In this document: positions 37,346-47,738 of the stretch, piece after piece
Layout of the letters: each line of letters starts with the position of its first letter
Numbering within the stretch: position 1 is the first letter of the stretch
DNA from: Melieria omissa
Lineage: Eukaryota; Arthropoda; Insecta; Diptera; Ulidiidae
DNA length: 64,000 nucleotides
Direction: 5' to 3'
Assembly: GCA_963971225.1 (NCBI GenBank)
Contig: OZ020267.1
Location: forward strand, 124,177,568 to 124,241,567
Notes under the pieces: generated by a model
Database searches by the model: none
Seen by the model: the letters and a program-made list of their open reading frames with translations, nothing else
Told to the model about the DNA's origin: nothing
Position numbers and translations under genes: made by a program

Positions 37346-37659
37346 TATACTATTCTTCTGGTTATGCACATTGCTTTTATAAAAGCTTATTCAAACTTTT
37401 TCTTATACTTTATATTAGATCCTGACCTTCTAGTTCAGAAGAAGCTGCAGATAATCAAAATATCAGAACATTGTCCTTTTCGATGTGGCTAAATGAGCGC
37501 TGTGTTTAGTGATCTGTCGATCCCACAACTAATCCTATTCTTTTCTTCTCCTTTTGTAGTCAAGTTCTCCCTATTGTTCTGATTAGGAGGGCAGCAGCTA
37601 TCGTCAGTAAGCGGTATCAGTCTTCCACACCATTTCTAATCGAAAATTCTTAGCTCTAC

Positions 37660-38290
37660 TTCACTGACTGTCCCCTATGCTACATGTGCCCCTCTCTTGA
37701 ATTGAAAAAATTGTTACTGAACCCATATATCCAATAGACAGAACTATCGACCGAACATTTTGTTGACATCTACAGAGAGGGTTTCTAGTAAAATGTGCTG
37801 TATTCTTTAAAAATCTAAGACTGACTTCGTCTATCGGACTTCTACAGCGTCATTCAAGCTGATAGCTATAGTACAGGCCGCGAAGTGGCTCCCTTAAAAC
37901 GATTTCTGCAATATGAATATTCACATCTATTCAGATAGGCAGCAACTCAGTCCTTTGCTGGTGTATTTAATGAATCCCTTGAAACTCGCATTGACTCCCT
38001 TAGCTCCCTCAACAACGGAGCAACCGTAGGGCAACAACTCGTATGGCAACTTTTATTGTGTCCCGGGTCCCAGAGGCATCACAGACAACTGCGAGACCCA
38101 TGAACCAGCGAGATTGGGAACGTAATTCGTTGGCATATCTTACTTCCCTACTGTTGGCGTCCCTTTTGTCTTGGTTAAGCGTAACTTTAGGCACTTTAAG
38201 ATGTCAGCAGACTCTGGTCAGACAACCTGGTCACTCCACCTAGGCCGAAATTTTATCAACGCTGTGCTAAATCACTGCTTAAACATGCTA
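37660..38290 (+). pseudogene. Decayed LINE RNase H remnant
   Basis: About 37905-37950 reads as INIHIYSD followed by a shift into the usual S-x-Q-A-A stretch. About 38046-38098 reads as a broken YxVPGxRGITDN, the W-V-P-G-H-x-x-x-x-x-N block of LINE RNase H. The frame changes several times and stops are present. It follows the LINE tail at 37345 and is probably a separate, older insertion. Confidence 0.5.
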
Positions 38291-39480
38291 AAAAACTCAG
38301 TTTGCTTCAAATAGTTATTGCATTAAGTTTTATTTTTTATAAATCATAACTTTTTTGTACTTGTACTTTACTTTTTTTACATATAAAAACTCGAATATAT
38401 ATATTTTTTAATTCAATCCTTCAATCAGTGTTGAGCACTTGTAGTAGGAATTGTAGTTGGAATGAATTTCATGTTAAAATTTCGAGCATTCAACAAATAA
38501 CTTTCAATGACAATTTGTCTCTGCCAATAAAAACTGAAGCACATTTGCACATGGAAACTTGTACATAGAAGAGTACTTATGATTACAGTTGTGCGTACAT
38601 ATATATCAAATGAATATTTATAATGAAAATGTAAAAAATACATTAAATTCCTTTGTGGCTCACATTTGAAGGCCGAAAAGGCTGTGTTGTTGATTTGCCA
38701 AAAATCATTTGCAAACAGCATTAACGCACAAGACCCATCACCATGGCACACCTTGACGCTGTCGTCGTCGTCATTGTCGTTGTCAACATCCTCCCTAGCG
38801 ATGGCTTCGACATGGCAACGATGTCAGCTCCCGCGAGGAGTAGTTGTGTGTGTATGTGTGCGGGGGCGTGAGCTGGAATTTATGAGTAGACATGTGGTTT
38901 CTCGTTCGGCGAAGCGCTGCATGTTCTGCCCTCGTAAACCAGCCAACACTAATAAATAACAAACAAACTTGTCCGCCAGGTTTCAGCTTGAACAGTTTGA
39001 GTGAAAGTGAAGAATGGAAAATTTTTCGCCAAAACCCGTGTGTCCGCACCCATTTTACGCACACAGTCGCATACATACAAAAGTAGTGGATACCCGGTAA
39101 ACCCGCCCACTCGTCAAAACTCGGCAGCCCCCACCGTGTGTGCTGCAGTCATCCTGTGCCAATGTGTTAATGCAAAATCGTGTTTCACAATTTTCCAGCT
39201 ATTGCGCTCACGCCCCCTAAGCATGTCACTTGCCCATTAGTGAATGTGACTATTTTTAGCGTTCGGTCAAACCGTCAATACTGCACATTGAATTCTGATT
39301 ACTTTCAACAATGGTGTGTTGGTTGGTTTTTTACGTTTCGCCTAATGCGAATTGATTTAAGGCAACCGCAGTCGGTGTTGTTACCATTGTTGTTGTCAGT
39401 TTATTGCTAACAGCATGTCAGCTGTCATTGTGAATGTGTTCATTTGTAATTGGCGTATATAAGCGTGTTTAGTGATTGTG
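38291..39480. other. Non-coding stretch
   Basis: No gene supported. It holds a GTCGTCGTCGTC run near 38761-38780 and frames that overlap in opposite directions (38666-38959 and 38795-39076). A TATA-like GTATATAAGCG lies at 39455-39465 without an ORF behind it. Confidence 0.4.
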
Positions 39481-39484
39481 TTAA

Positions 39485-39799
39485 CTCTTCTGTGGACACA
39501 CATTTAAAACCTCACAGCTGAAATCTTCACGGTCTGGCCAGACCATGTTGCAAAAAAGAGGATAGTCGAAGATTGTGGTGGTTAATCTAAATTTTTGATA
39601 TTTTTGTTTATGAGTTTATAGGGTAAAAGCAATAGTAACCGGCCACTTAACGGTTTTCCTGACTTGTCTCTAATTTCACTGCACAACAAAATCAAACTTT
39701 TTTAAATAACAAGGTTCTGACAACGGATTCTTGTAGAGACATTTTTGGCATTTTAGAAAAAGGGGGTCAAATTGACCCATACAACTAGGAGCTACAGGG
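39485..39799. mobile_element. Possible piggyBac-type MITE
   Basis: TTAA at 39481-39484 and 39800-39803 enclose a 315-bp segment that starts CTCTTCTGT and ends CTACAGGG. The inverted ends are imperfect. Inside are short palindromes (TCTGGCCAGA, GGGTCAAATTGACCC). The latter resembles the subterminal palindrome of the piggyBac element at 43589. Confidence 0.45.
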
Positions 39800-39803
39800 T
39801 TAA

Positions 39804-40478
39804 AATGTTCCACAAAACTGTTCTTCGTAGTATTTTACATCAAATTGCTGAACACATCATATTCCTAAAATCTGAGGTTACATGGTTTTCGTATGCCGAT
39901 TCAGCATAAGAATGAGCAAAAAGGGGAAAACTTTGACCCCCTAAAAAAAAATTTAGATGTAAACTTTCAAAACGCCGATACATGTATATTTGTTTTTTTC
40001 CCCCTCCACCAGAATCCGTTGTTGTTGTTTTTGTTATTTGTTTTTGTGTTGTGCAGTGTTTTCAAAGGAAAAAATATCAAAAGTGATGAAAATTACTATG
40101 GAACATTTTTGCTATTATTTTGATGAGAATGGGAACCAACCAAATAATTTGGCTGCGTTTTATTACTCGATGTTTTCGCTTTCATTTAACACATAACTCA
40201 TTGAATGATTTACGAAAAATTTGCATATTTTTCAACGTTAAAGAAAACGCCTTAAAATTCCATATTTTCCGAGTTTGAGGTCCAATTACCGCAGAATTTG
40301 TAAACGTATAAAAATAAATTACATTAAAAAAGAAACCATGAGGTGTTTTAAACGATAGAAAGTGAAAATCATGTCAACCCATTTATTGGTTTAGAAATTA
40401 CAATCGAAAACATGAAAAAAGTCAAGGAAAATCCGAAAAAGTGACACGTCCACTTTTTGCGAAAACGTAAACTCAGTT
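39804..40478. other. Non-coding stretch
   Basis: Nothing recognised. The overlapping frames at 39893-40123 and 39990-40196 are Phe/Leu/Lys-rich with no domain. Confidence 0.4.
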
Positions 40479-40790
40479 TTAATAACGGTTTGCGGACTCG
40501 TAACCAGCTGTTCCTAATAACCCTAGAACTAATGTCAAAACCAGAAAAGCCATTTTGCTGCTGATCAGTGTAATCATTTTTTGGCTTTGAACTTCTGCTT
40601 GTTCTTCTTCAAACCCTTCTTGGCTAATCTTTCCTCCTTTCTCTGAAGAACCACATACTGTTTTATTTGTTTCGCTCGTTCTTTTTATGGATAAATATTC
40701 CTCCATATTTTTAAAGATATGGCACTAAGAGTTCTAATAGCGTTATTCACAAATCGTTAATCATTGAATATTAGGTTTCATTTAGAATAA
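40479..40790 (-). other. Overlapping small ORFs, one Lys-rich and one hydrophobic
   Basis: On the - strand a Lys/Arg-rich frame (KERAKQIKQYVVLQRKEERL, then basic residues to FKAKK) closes at a TGA that overlaps the ATG of the next frame (ATGA, about 40578-40581). The next frame encodes a 32-residue peptide with a hydrophobic core, MAFLVLTLVLGLLG, and ends at 40479. The basic frame is preceded by an in-frame stop at about 40692 and before that by a short open stretch. The basic C-terminus looks like a nucleolar or ribosome-biogenesis protein tail, so a decayed retrocopy or exon is possible. I do not recognise either peptide. A 75-residue frame covering part of the same DNA (40479-40706) shares the hydrophobic end. 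Confidence 0.3.
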
Positions 40791-40939
40791 ACGGTGAAAT
40801 CATTCTTATTACCTACAAACTCTGTAGGTTTCTGATAAAATATATGTGTTGCTATGGCGCTAGAACTGGTTACGTGCTATGGTGAAGAAACTGAAGAAAG
40901 GATTTCAGTTTGCGCAATTTTCAAATTTTTAGATAAATA

Positions 40940-41531
40940 GGGTGTTTTTTTTAGAGGTATAGAACTTCGAATTGAAATAAAACAGAAGAAAATCGTTTTA
41001 ATGTCCATCAATTTGGCTTTATTGGAAGGATAATTTTATGCCATTAATGTTTAAATATGATTTCGGGCATGTGGCCGCCGCGGCTGGCTCGAATAAAGCC
41101 AATTCTACAGGTCCAATTTTCAGTTGATGGACAAAGCTCCAATTGCTGTGCACGGTGGCGAATCGATTCATTCGGGTCTTCTTTAACATTTTGCTCTACA
41201 GCGGCAATTGTTTCTTCGGTGCGCACTGTTCGACGTCTCTGCGGATGCGTATTATCACATAGAGTAAACGTAGTGCGAAAACGACCCATGGTTAACCGAA
41301 TTAATTGCTCTGATGGACCATAAAATGGACGGAGCTTGCGGTAAACTTCGCGAACTGAACCATTATTTTCGAAATAAATTTGCACGATTTGCAAGCGTTG
41401 TTCTTTTCTCAACCTGTTCATGATGAAATGGCAAACCAAACTGAACATAAATGACATTAGAGTTGCCAGATTTGACCACAAATTGCAAGTTTTATCTCTA
41501 TTCGAAAAACAAACCTCTAAAAAAAACACCC
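40940..41531 (-). mobile_element. Internally deleted Tc1/mariner-superfamily element, copy 1
   Basis: Ends GGGTGTTTTTTTTAGAGGT and the complement ACCTCTAAAAAAAACACCC lie between TA duplications (40938-40939 and 41532-41533). 592 bp. The - strand encodes the N-terminus of a transposase joined directly to its last few residues, so the catalytic core has been deleted. A sister copy lies at 46314-46897. Confidence 0.85.
41044..41421 (-). pseudogene. Transposase N-terminus fused to C-terminus (core deleted)
   Basis: Starts at MNRLRKEQRLQIVQIYFENN, a helix-turn-helix start typical of a widespread insect transposase group whose proteins end in RGGH-x-x-x-x-x-F-x-x. That ending is present here as SRGGHMPEIIFKH. 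Between them about 60 residues of the second DNA-binding part remain (EETIAAVEQNVKEDPNESI), then the frame jumps straight to the C-terminus. The DDE/D catalytic region, normally some 200 residues, is missing. A short deletion has removed bases after GPSEQ relative to the second copy. The protein could bind ends but cannot catalyse transposition. Confidence 0.8.
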
Positions 41532-41638
41532 TATATTACATATACTTGAATGATTACATTAAGAGCTAAATTCAAGTTCCATAAATTTATTTCGAATTTT
41601 AAAAAATAGTACAGTAAGGCAAAAATAAATAGAAAATC

Positions 41639-41926
41639 CTAAGAATGTACAAGTAGAATACATTCTTTATGGATTTGCTTCAAACACATTGAAATTTTAC
41701 ATAGAACACATACAAATCGTCTTTTGATACCTATATCTATTACTCTTTCAGGATTCCTTGTACTGTTGTCACTTCTGCTTTCAAGTCGAAAAGGTAACTG
41801 ATCCATCCAGAACAGTGAGTATGGTTGGGCATAATTAAGAAAATGCATCTTCTTTAAATTTCCTCGCATATACAACTCATAAACTCTCTCACGGCATAAG
41901 CAATCATCACCAAAAAGTTGGTTCAT
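41639..41926 (-). CDS. Unrecognised 95-residue ORF, possibly transposon-derived
   Basis: Starts MNQLFGDDCLCRERVYELY and ends in a Cys-rich stretch CVLCKISMCLKQIHKEC. A C-x2-C...C...H-x3-C pattern at a C-terminus recalls the Cys-rich domains of piggyBac-type transposases, but too few Cys are present to be sure and no terminal repeats flank the ORF. I know of no matching protein. It could equally be a chance frame. Confidence 0.25.
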   Translation of the reverse strand: MNQLFGDDCLCRERVYELYMRGNLKKMHFLNYAQPYSLFWMDQLPFRLESRSDNSTRNPERVIDIGIKRRFVCVLCKISMCLKQIHKECILLVHS

Positions 41927-43584
41927 CTATTGAAATGCTTCGGTAAAAGTTTTACTAAGTTTAAAACCAAACTTAATACTGGCTCATTGTCACTTCAAAT
42001 GCCAAAACTTCGCTTCCAGTAAACCAAATGTCATGTAATTTTCACTGGAAATTGGGAAAAGACACACCAAGTCGCATATAAGTTGTGCCACCAGTAACAA
42101 AGTTCTTCAAAAGTCCTGCTTACTCTAGAACGCACCTTGTATGGAAAAATATAATACAAACTTTGATTTTCATGTATACACATATTTCGTTATATTTCAT
42201 GTTAGAATTTCTATAATTTTCCACAAAAGTTATCAACAAGGCGGTTAAATTTGATTTAAATTGATTGAGTGGCCTTCATTCTTTTCAAATCATTTCCCAG
42301 CCAGTTGGCAAACTTTGTAATTGCTTTCGCCTTGATGGTTGCTCACCCTTTCCATGACGGTCATTCGCTGTGTTCGGTTGACTTTTTCCTATTTTTACAC
42401 CCTACACTGGGTTGTCAGTGTATGTTCACTTTGGTGCGGCGTTTGCTATATTTAAAAGGAGGCGTGATCTTTTCGATCTACTCTATCGACATAAACGATT
42501 CTATGCATTCGTCTGTCAACCGGCTGAGTTGATTTAAAAGAGGTTGAAAAGTGAGAACAAAAACTTGCATTGACTCTGCTGGGATTTCAAGGGACAATTT
42601 ACGAGAGTTAAGTGTGACATGTATCATTCACCATACTGAAATAAACCAAGTGATCCAAGTAGTCTCTAGTGATCCAAGTCTCTACTTGGATCAACTCCTA
42701 TTTCAATAGGTACATTTTTTTTTATTATTAAAATTTCATATTAAGAAATAGAGAGAAGAATAGGTTATTTTATTCTTATTTTTATTGAATAAACATTTTG
42801 TATGCTTAATTGATTGAACACGTAACACTTCCAACTAGTTTAATATTTGTTTTCTAACAAACAATTTGTTTACGACAAATCAAAACTATTTGCAAAAGTC
42901 TGCAATTACACTGTAGCCTATACAACAATCGGTTGAGACCGACCCAAATACTCTCACTTGTTGTTGTTAATGTTTTATTCATTTTTTGCCATGCACCGAA
43001 CGCTTTCAAATTGTGCTTTTGCGTTGTTGGCAGTTTTCTAGGTTTTGGCCCTTAAATCCTGTGGGAATAAACATTTTCCTGTTTTCATGCAAACTTTTTG
43101 TCGCACATTCCATAGCACACTTTTGTATTAACAACAACAACAACCACTGCAATAGTAGCAACAGCACAAAAAAACAATCGATAATTTGTTAACAACACTT
43201 GCCCGCCAACAACGACTGGCTAGCGAAATGTGGCAAATTTAAAAGCTGCACGGCTCGCCATTTATTAAGTACGGATGTACCAAGTTGGCGGCACTGTCAT
43301 CCTTTGGCATTTGTAATATTTACTTTTCAGCTTGTTTCTGTCGTTGTCATTGTCGTGTGCGTTAGCTGTCATAGGTAGCCCCAAAAAAACAAAAATCTTG
43401 GCATATGCCGCCCAACTCGCCACCATTCCTTCGCATCTCAACAACACTGGGCCGCCACTCTACTCGATTATTGGTTTTTGTTTTGTGCTCAATTTCGGTT
43501 CTGTCTGTGTGTTTTATTTTTCGTTGTTTTGCTTAAGGCACTTTCGCTGCTCGTACGAGCGACTACTGGTTAATAAAAGGATAA
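41927..43584. other. Non-coding stretch
   Basis: No supported gene or repeat. GCTATATTTAAAAGG at 42448-42462 has a TATA-box look, but no ORF follows. GTGATCCAAGT words recur near 42650-42690. Confidence 0.4.
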
Positions 43585-43588
43585 TTAA

Positions 43589-45193
43589 CACTAGAAAGAC
43601 TGAAACTTAGTATATACCTATATTGCCCGAAAGTGGTCAAAATGACTGCATTGTGAATGAATAACTAATTTGTAAAGAAATTTGTTTAAAATTTATTTTT
43701 AATATTTTTTAAATTATTTACAGTTATATAACAAGTTATTGGTATTAACAACACAAAAATATTGACTTCACTTGAAAAAAAAAATATATATTATTAGTTG
43801 CACATTTAATGCAAATGAAAGTTGAAATATTTTTCTACATCATCACAAATCACATCATCCGCAAATATACTTTTGACATTTTTCACATATATTATTTGTT
43901 TTGTTGTTGTGGCAAAGTCGTACTTGACAAATTATGCGTTTGTTAGAGAGAGTTGCATTTGATGATGTTGCAGTTGATCTTTGTGGGTCTTCATGTTCTG
44001 ATGAATTTTTCTGTCTTGCAGCTATATATTCGGTGGAAAGCGTTCTGCTAACTCAAACAAGAACTCTTTCCGTTGTATTGTCGTTTCTTTGTAAAGGATC
44101 CAAACATTTATAGCAGCCAAATCGAAATCTACGAGAACTAGTTTCTACTGTATATATTCTGGCCATTTGATCCGCCATATCATCTCCAAATTTTGTGCTG
44201 TTATGAAATTGAATATATTCCAGTAACATTTTCTTATTACTTTTATCAATTTTCACAAATTTATGTTTGGAACTTAGAACAGCTACTCTTTCTCTGATTT
44301 ATATATCGGTGTGGAAAACCGAGGCATGTTATCATTCGTTTGTTTGATTGCTTTGGGTACTTCCCTTTTGTTTCCTTGCGCACTTTTTTATATTATTGAT
44401 AATATAGTTATCTATATATTATCAACGAGAATGCACTGCTGGCCCTTTCACATCCTTGAAAATACAAGTAGACCTGAAATACAAGTAACCTTCCAGGAAT
44501 ACCACCTTTGTCAAAATTTGACCACACAGTACCATCGGCAGCTATTTCGGTCTCCTGAATGGTGTTTTCAGTTTCTTGATCAGAATCTGAACTACCCAGC
44601 ATTACCTACTACCTGAACTACCTAGATTCTTCATCACTATCTTCAGTGTCAGATGTTTCACTTTGAATATAATCCGCTTCATCTTCACATGATAGTTCAG
44701 AATTTGTAGCATCTGACTCTATATCGGACCCCTCTTCACTTATGTTCTTTAGTTTTTGCAATAACTCAGTTCTATTAGACTTTTCTTTCATGAATTTAGG
44801 AAGCAAAAGAAATAAAATAAACTTTTTGGAACAAATACCACTTCATATAGATTCGAATAACAAGTACTAGTTTAGCTTATTGAGCAACTGCGACTTACCA
44901 AGTACAGAGCCGCACTGGTCATATAAGAAATTTACTCAATTTATTAACAAGAGTCACTTGATTATTTAAAATTTCCCAAGCAGTCAAAATGACTGCTTTT
45001 GGGCAATATAGGTACAACACATATCTATGTCCTGGAAAAAAAGGAGGGGGAGGTAACTACAGTTATTAATAAACGCATTTATATGTTGTACAAAAAGTCA
45101 CCAAATTCTAAGAAATTATGTCATCATATACATAATTTTTTTTCTAATTGAAATTAAAAAGCAGTCAAAATGACTTCCTTGGGCAATCTAGTG
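43589..45193 (-). mobile_element. Internally deleted piggyBac element
   Basis: TTAA at 43585-43588 and 45194-45197 enclose 1,605 bp with ends CACTAGAAAGA and TCTAGTG. The left end is one base from the CCCTAGAAAGA start of the classical looper-moth piggyBac. Subterminal copies of a palindrome GCAGTCAAAATGACTGC occur at 43633-43649 (imperfect), 44980-44996 (perfect) and 45161-45175 (half), each next to TTGGGCAAT or its complement. A broken transposase gene lies inside on the - strand. Confidence 0.85.
43855..44806 (-). pseudogene. piggyBac transposase, core deleted
   Basis: Four - strand pieces follow the piggyBac order. (1) 44806-44618 is an acidic N-terminus (DSDEESR, EDSDEE runs). (2) 44602-44408 contains DGTVWSNFDKGG and SSAFSLII, equivalent to the start of the DDE_Tnp_1_7 domain. 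(3) 44256-44053 contains FHNSTKFGDDMADQMAR and SSRR, the conserved NSTKxGVDxxDQ block after the third catalytic Asp region. (4) 43938-43855 is a Cys-rich end with C-x4-C-H and C-x2-C...C ending in a stop. The catalytic Asp residues between (2) and (3) are missing, and stops and shifts separate the pieces. The gene is dead. Confidence 0.82.
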
Positions 45194-45197
45194 TTAA

Positions 45198-45779
45198 AAT
45201 CGAACTGAACATGTCGGCGAGCGGACAGATTTCATTAGGTTGTTGCTGGGAGTGGCTGTCGTTAACAAATGGCTGGCCACCCCAATTAGTTGTAATGGCT
45301 AGTCGCATAGTCCTGGTGGCCATTCATAACTGAAATTAAGTCAGTGAGTATTGTGCGGCAGCCAACGATACGCGTCACTTTTACGCCTGTCGAGTATTTT
45401 TAGTTTCATACATTTTTTATGGTTTTTTTCTATGGCAAAAGTCCTTGAGAACTTCCGTACAGTCGTCTGGCAAGTGCGAATATTTTAGTTCGGAAACTTT
45501 ACTGCTCTGAATTGCATTGTAGTTTCGAAGCGAAACTAAACGAGTTTTCCACTTATTGTTGCCCTAATTGTCTTCTCTTTCCCTTCTGGTATTTGAATGC
45601 AGTAACTGCAATTATAATCGGCATTGATTTTTTATTCATCAAGAACTTTTGTTGTTAAACACTCGTATGTCAGCATCATCAACAAATATGTGGATTTTAA
45701 ATTTTATTCTTTATAAATTGTTTGAGTCTCCTATCCTTCAATCTACTAAAAAATTTTAAGAGAATGTAAGACAAAGCTG
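45198..45779. other. Non-coding stretch
   Basis: Nothing recognised. Confidence 0.4.
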
Positions 45780-46125
45780 AGAATTGTCGCAAGACACAAT
45801 CATTTGACACTTATATGGGTTCCAGGACATATATATGGGTTCTGGTTTTCTTGGTAGCAAAGTAGCCGATAAACTGGCCAATCAAAGGATCAATAGGCGT
45901 CAGCGCTGCAGAGGTCTTACATTGGATCAAGAACCATACGAGCAGAGTTCATATGGGGACATGGACCGAAGTGGAATCCTGCAGTATTGCAAAGTATTTT
46001 GTGAAAGCATCGAGTAAGGAGAGAACGGACTTTCTTCTTCACAAGATACAATGCATGTGGCCACGAATCATCGATGACCCTGCATGCAAATCCTGTCTCG
46101 AAGAAGCACAGTGTTGCAAGATCAT
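45780..46125 (+). pseudogene. Decayed LINE RNase H / zinc-knuckle remnant
   Basis: TATGGGTTCCAGGACATATA encodes the WVPGH block of LINE RNase H. It is followed by GSK-VADKLANQ, equivalent to the GNE-x-AD-x-LA motif, and further on by DPACKSCLEEAQ, the first half of the Cys knuckle. Frames change in between. The RNase H start is not visible. Confidence 0.55.
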
Positions 46126-46313
46126 ATAGCGGAGTAACACAAAAATAGAAAGAGTGGTCGTACATAAAATTTGGTATACATGTAATTTGTATGAGTAAAG
46201 AACTTACTGTACAAAGTTTCAATGAAATCGGCCCAAAACTTCGACCACCTCTCATACAAACGGATTTGAAAAAAACTTCATATTATCAATAAAGAATTAT
46301 CTTAGTTCATATA

Positions 46314-46897
46314 GGGTGTTTTTTTTTAGAGGTATAGAACTTCGAATTGAAATAAAACACAAGAAAATCATTTTAATGTCCATCAATTTGACTTTATTGG
46401 AAGGATAATTTTATGCTATTAATGTTTAAATATGATTTCGGGCATGTGGCCGCCGCGGCTGGCTCGAATAAAGCCAATTCTACAGGTCCAATTTTCAGTT
46501 GATGGACAAAGCTCCAATTGCTGTGCACGGTGGCGAATCGATTCATTCGGGTCCTCTGCAACATTTTGCTCTACAGCGGCAATTGTTTCTTCGGTGCGCA
46601 CTGTTCGACGTCTCTGCGGATGCGTATTATCACATAGAGTAAACGTAGTGCGAAAACGACCCATGGTTAACCGAATTAATTGCTCTGATGGACGATTATG
46701 TCGACCATAAAATGGAAACTTCGCGAACTGAACCATTATTTTCGAAAAAAATTTGCACGATTTGCAAGCGTTGTTCTTTTGTCAACCTGTTCATGATGAA
46801 ATGGCAAACCAAACTGAACACATTAGAGTTGCCAGATTTGACCACAAAATGCCATTTTTATCTCTATTCGAAAAACAAACCTTTAAAAAAAACACCC
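46314..46897 (-). mobile_element. Internally deleted Tc1/mariner-superfamily element, copy 2
   Basis: Same ends and same core deletion as 40940-41531, with TA at 46312-46313 and 46898-46899. It differs by small indels: it keeps GATTATGTCGA that copy 1 has lost and lacks the GGAGCTTGCGGTAA stretch that copy 1 keeps. 584 bp. The shared core deletion shows that both descend from one already-deleted parent. Confidence 0.85.
46419..46794 (-). pseudogene. Transposase N/C-terminal fusion remnant, copy 2
   Basis: Begins MNRLTKEQRLQIVQI at 46794, then loses frame after the VREV block because bases are missing, and resumes at 46736 through EETIAAVEQNVAEDPNESI to RGGHMPEIIFKH. The catalytic region is absent as in copy 1. 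Confidence 0.75.
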
Positions 46898-47194
46898 TAT
46901 AGAAGCTACATTCAAAATATTTGTATTTTAATATACAGTTTGTCAAGTAAATGTTTGCAAACTTAAAAAAGGTAGAAAAATTATTTTGAAAAGCTTATAA
47001 ATATAACAGAAATTTCAATCTTTTGAAATGTTTTTAAATATAGATTATTAGTAATGTCTATTTGATATGCGAAAACAGTGTAAAAAATCAAAAAAGGAAC
47101 GAAGCTATATTTCAAACTGTCAAAAATTCCGTTCCGCCGTACAGTTCCGAACAGTTTAATGAGATACATCAGTTCCGCATTCTATTTTTGTATA

Positions 47195-47726
47195 AATTAA
47201 TACGACCGTTTTTTGCGGGATTTTTATTAGGTGCTATGCACCAACTTTATTATTTAAGTTTAGGTGCTATGCACCAATTTTATTAATTCGATTTAGGTGC
47301 TATGCACCAATTTTATTAATTCGATTTAGGTGCTATGCACCAATTTATTTTTAAGTGCTGTGCACTGTTTGGTCTCTGGCTTAGAACTAAAAACTTAGAA
47401 CCTAAAAATCCGCGGCTGAAGCTGCGCTGGCTTAGGAATGCGCTGCGCTGCGTGGGCGGATGAAGGGATCCGATGTCAGTGCAGCAGATGTGCAGCTGCG
47501 CAAGCAATCCAAAGATTTCGCAGCGGATCGCATAGCTGCGTGGGTGGCTGCTCAGCGTTCCAGGAATTCATTGTTGTTGTCGGCGACTTTGCGCAATCGT
47601 TCACTGCGCTGATGTTAACTATCGCATAGCTGCGTGGGTGGATGCTCAGCATTCTAGGAAGTGCAACGTTGTCGTTTTGATGTTGTCAGCGACTTTGCGC
47701 AACTGTTCACTGCGCTGGTGTTAACT
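47195..47726 (-). repeat. 3' LTR of the errantivirus-like element
   Basis: 532 bp, longer than the 5' LTR by exactly one 33-bp hairpin unit (four units starting 47230, 47263, 47296, 47329). A related AGTGCTGTGCACT hairpin follows at 47354. The AGTTAAC-terminal tandem duplication lies at 47527-47620 and 47621-47726. Confidence 0.93.
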
Positions 47727-47738
47727 ACTCCCCCCGTT
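47727..47738 (-). promoter_or_regulatory. Polypurine tract
   Basis: AACGGGGGGAGT in element orientation, directly before the 3' LTR start AGTTAAC. It primes plus-strand DNA synthesis in LTR elements. Confidence 0.85.

Noticed and set aside
42440..42540. Core promoter with TATA box
   Set aside because: A TATATTTAAAAGG word alone in AT-rich DNA is weak, and no gene follows on either strand.
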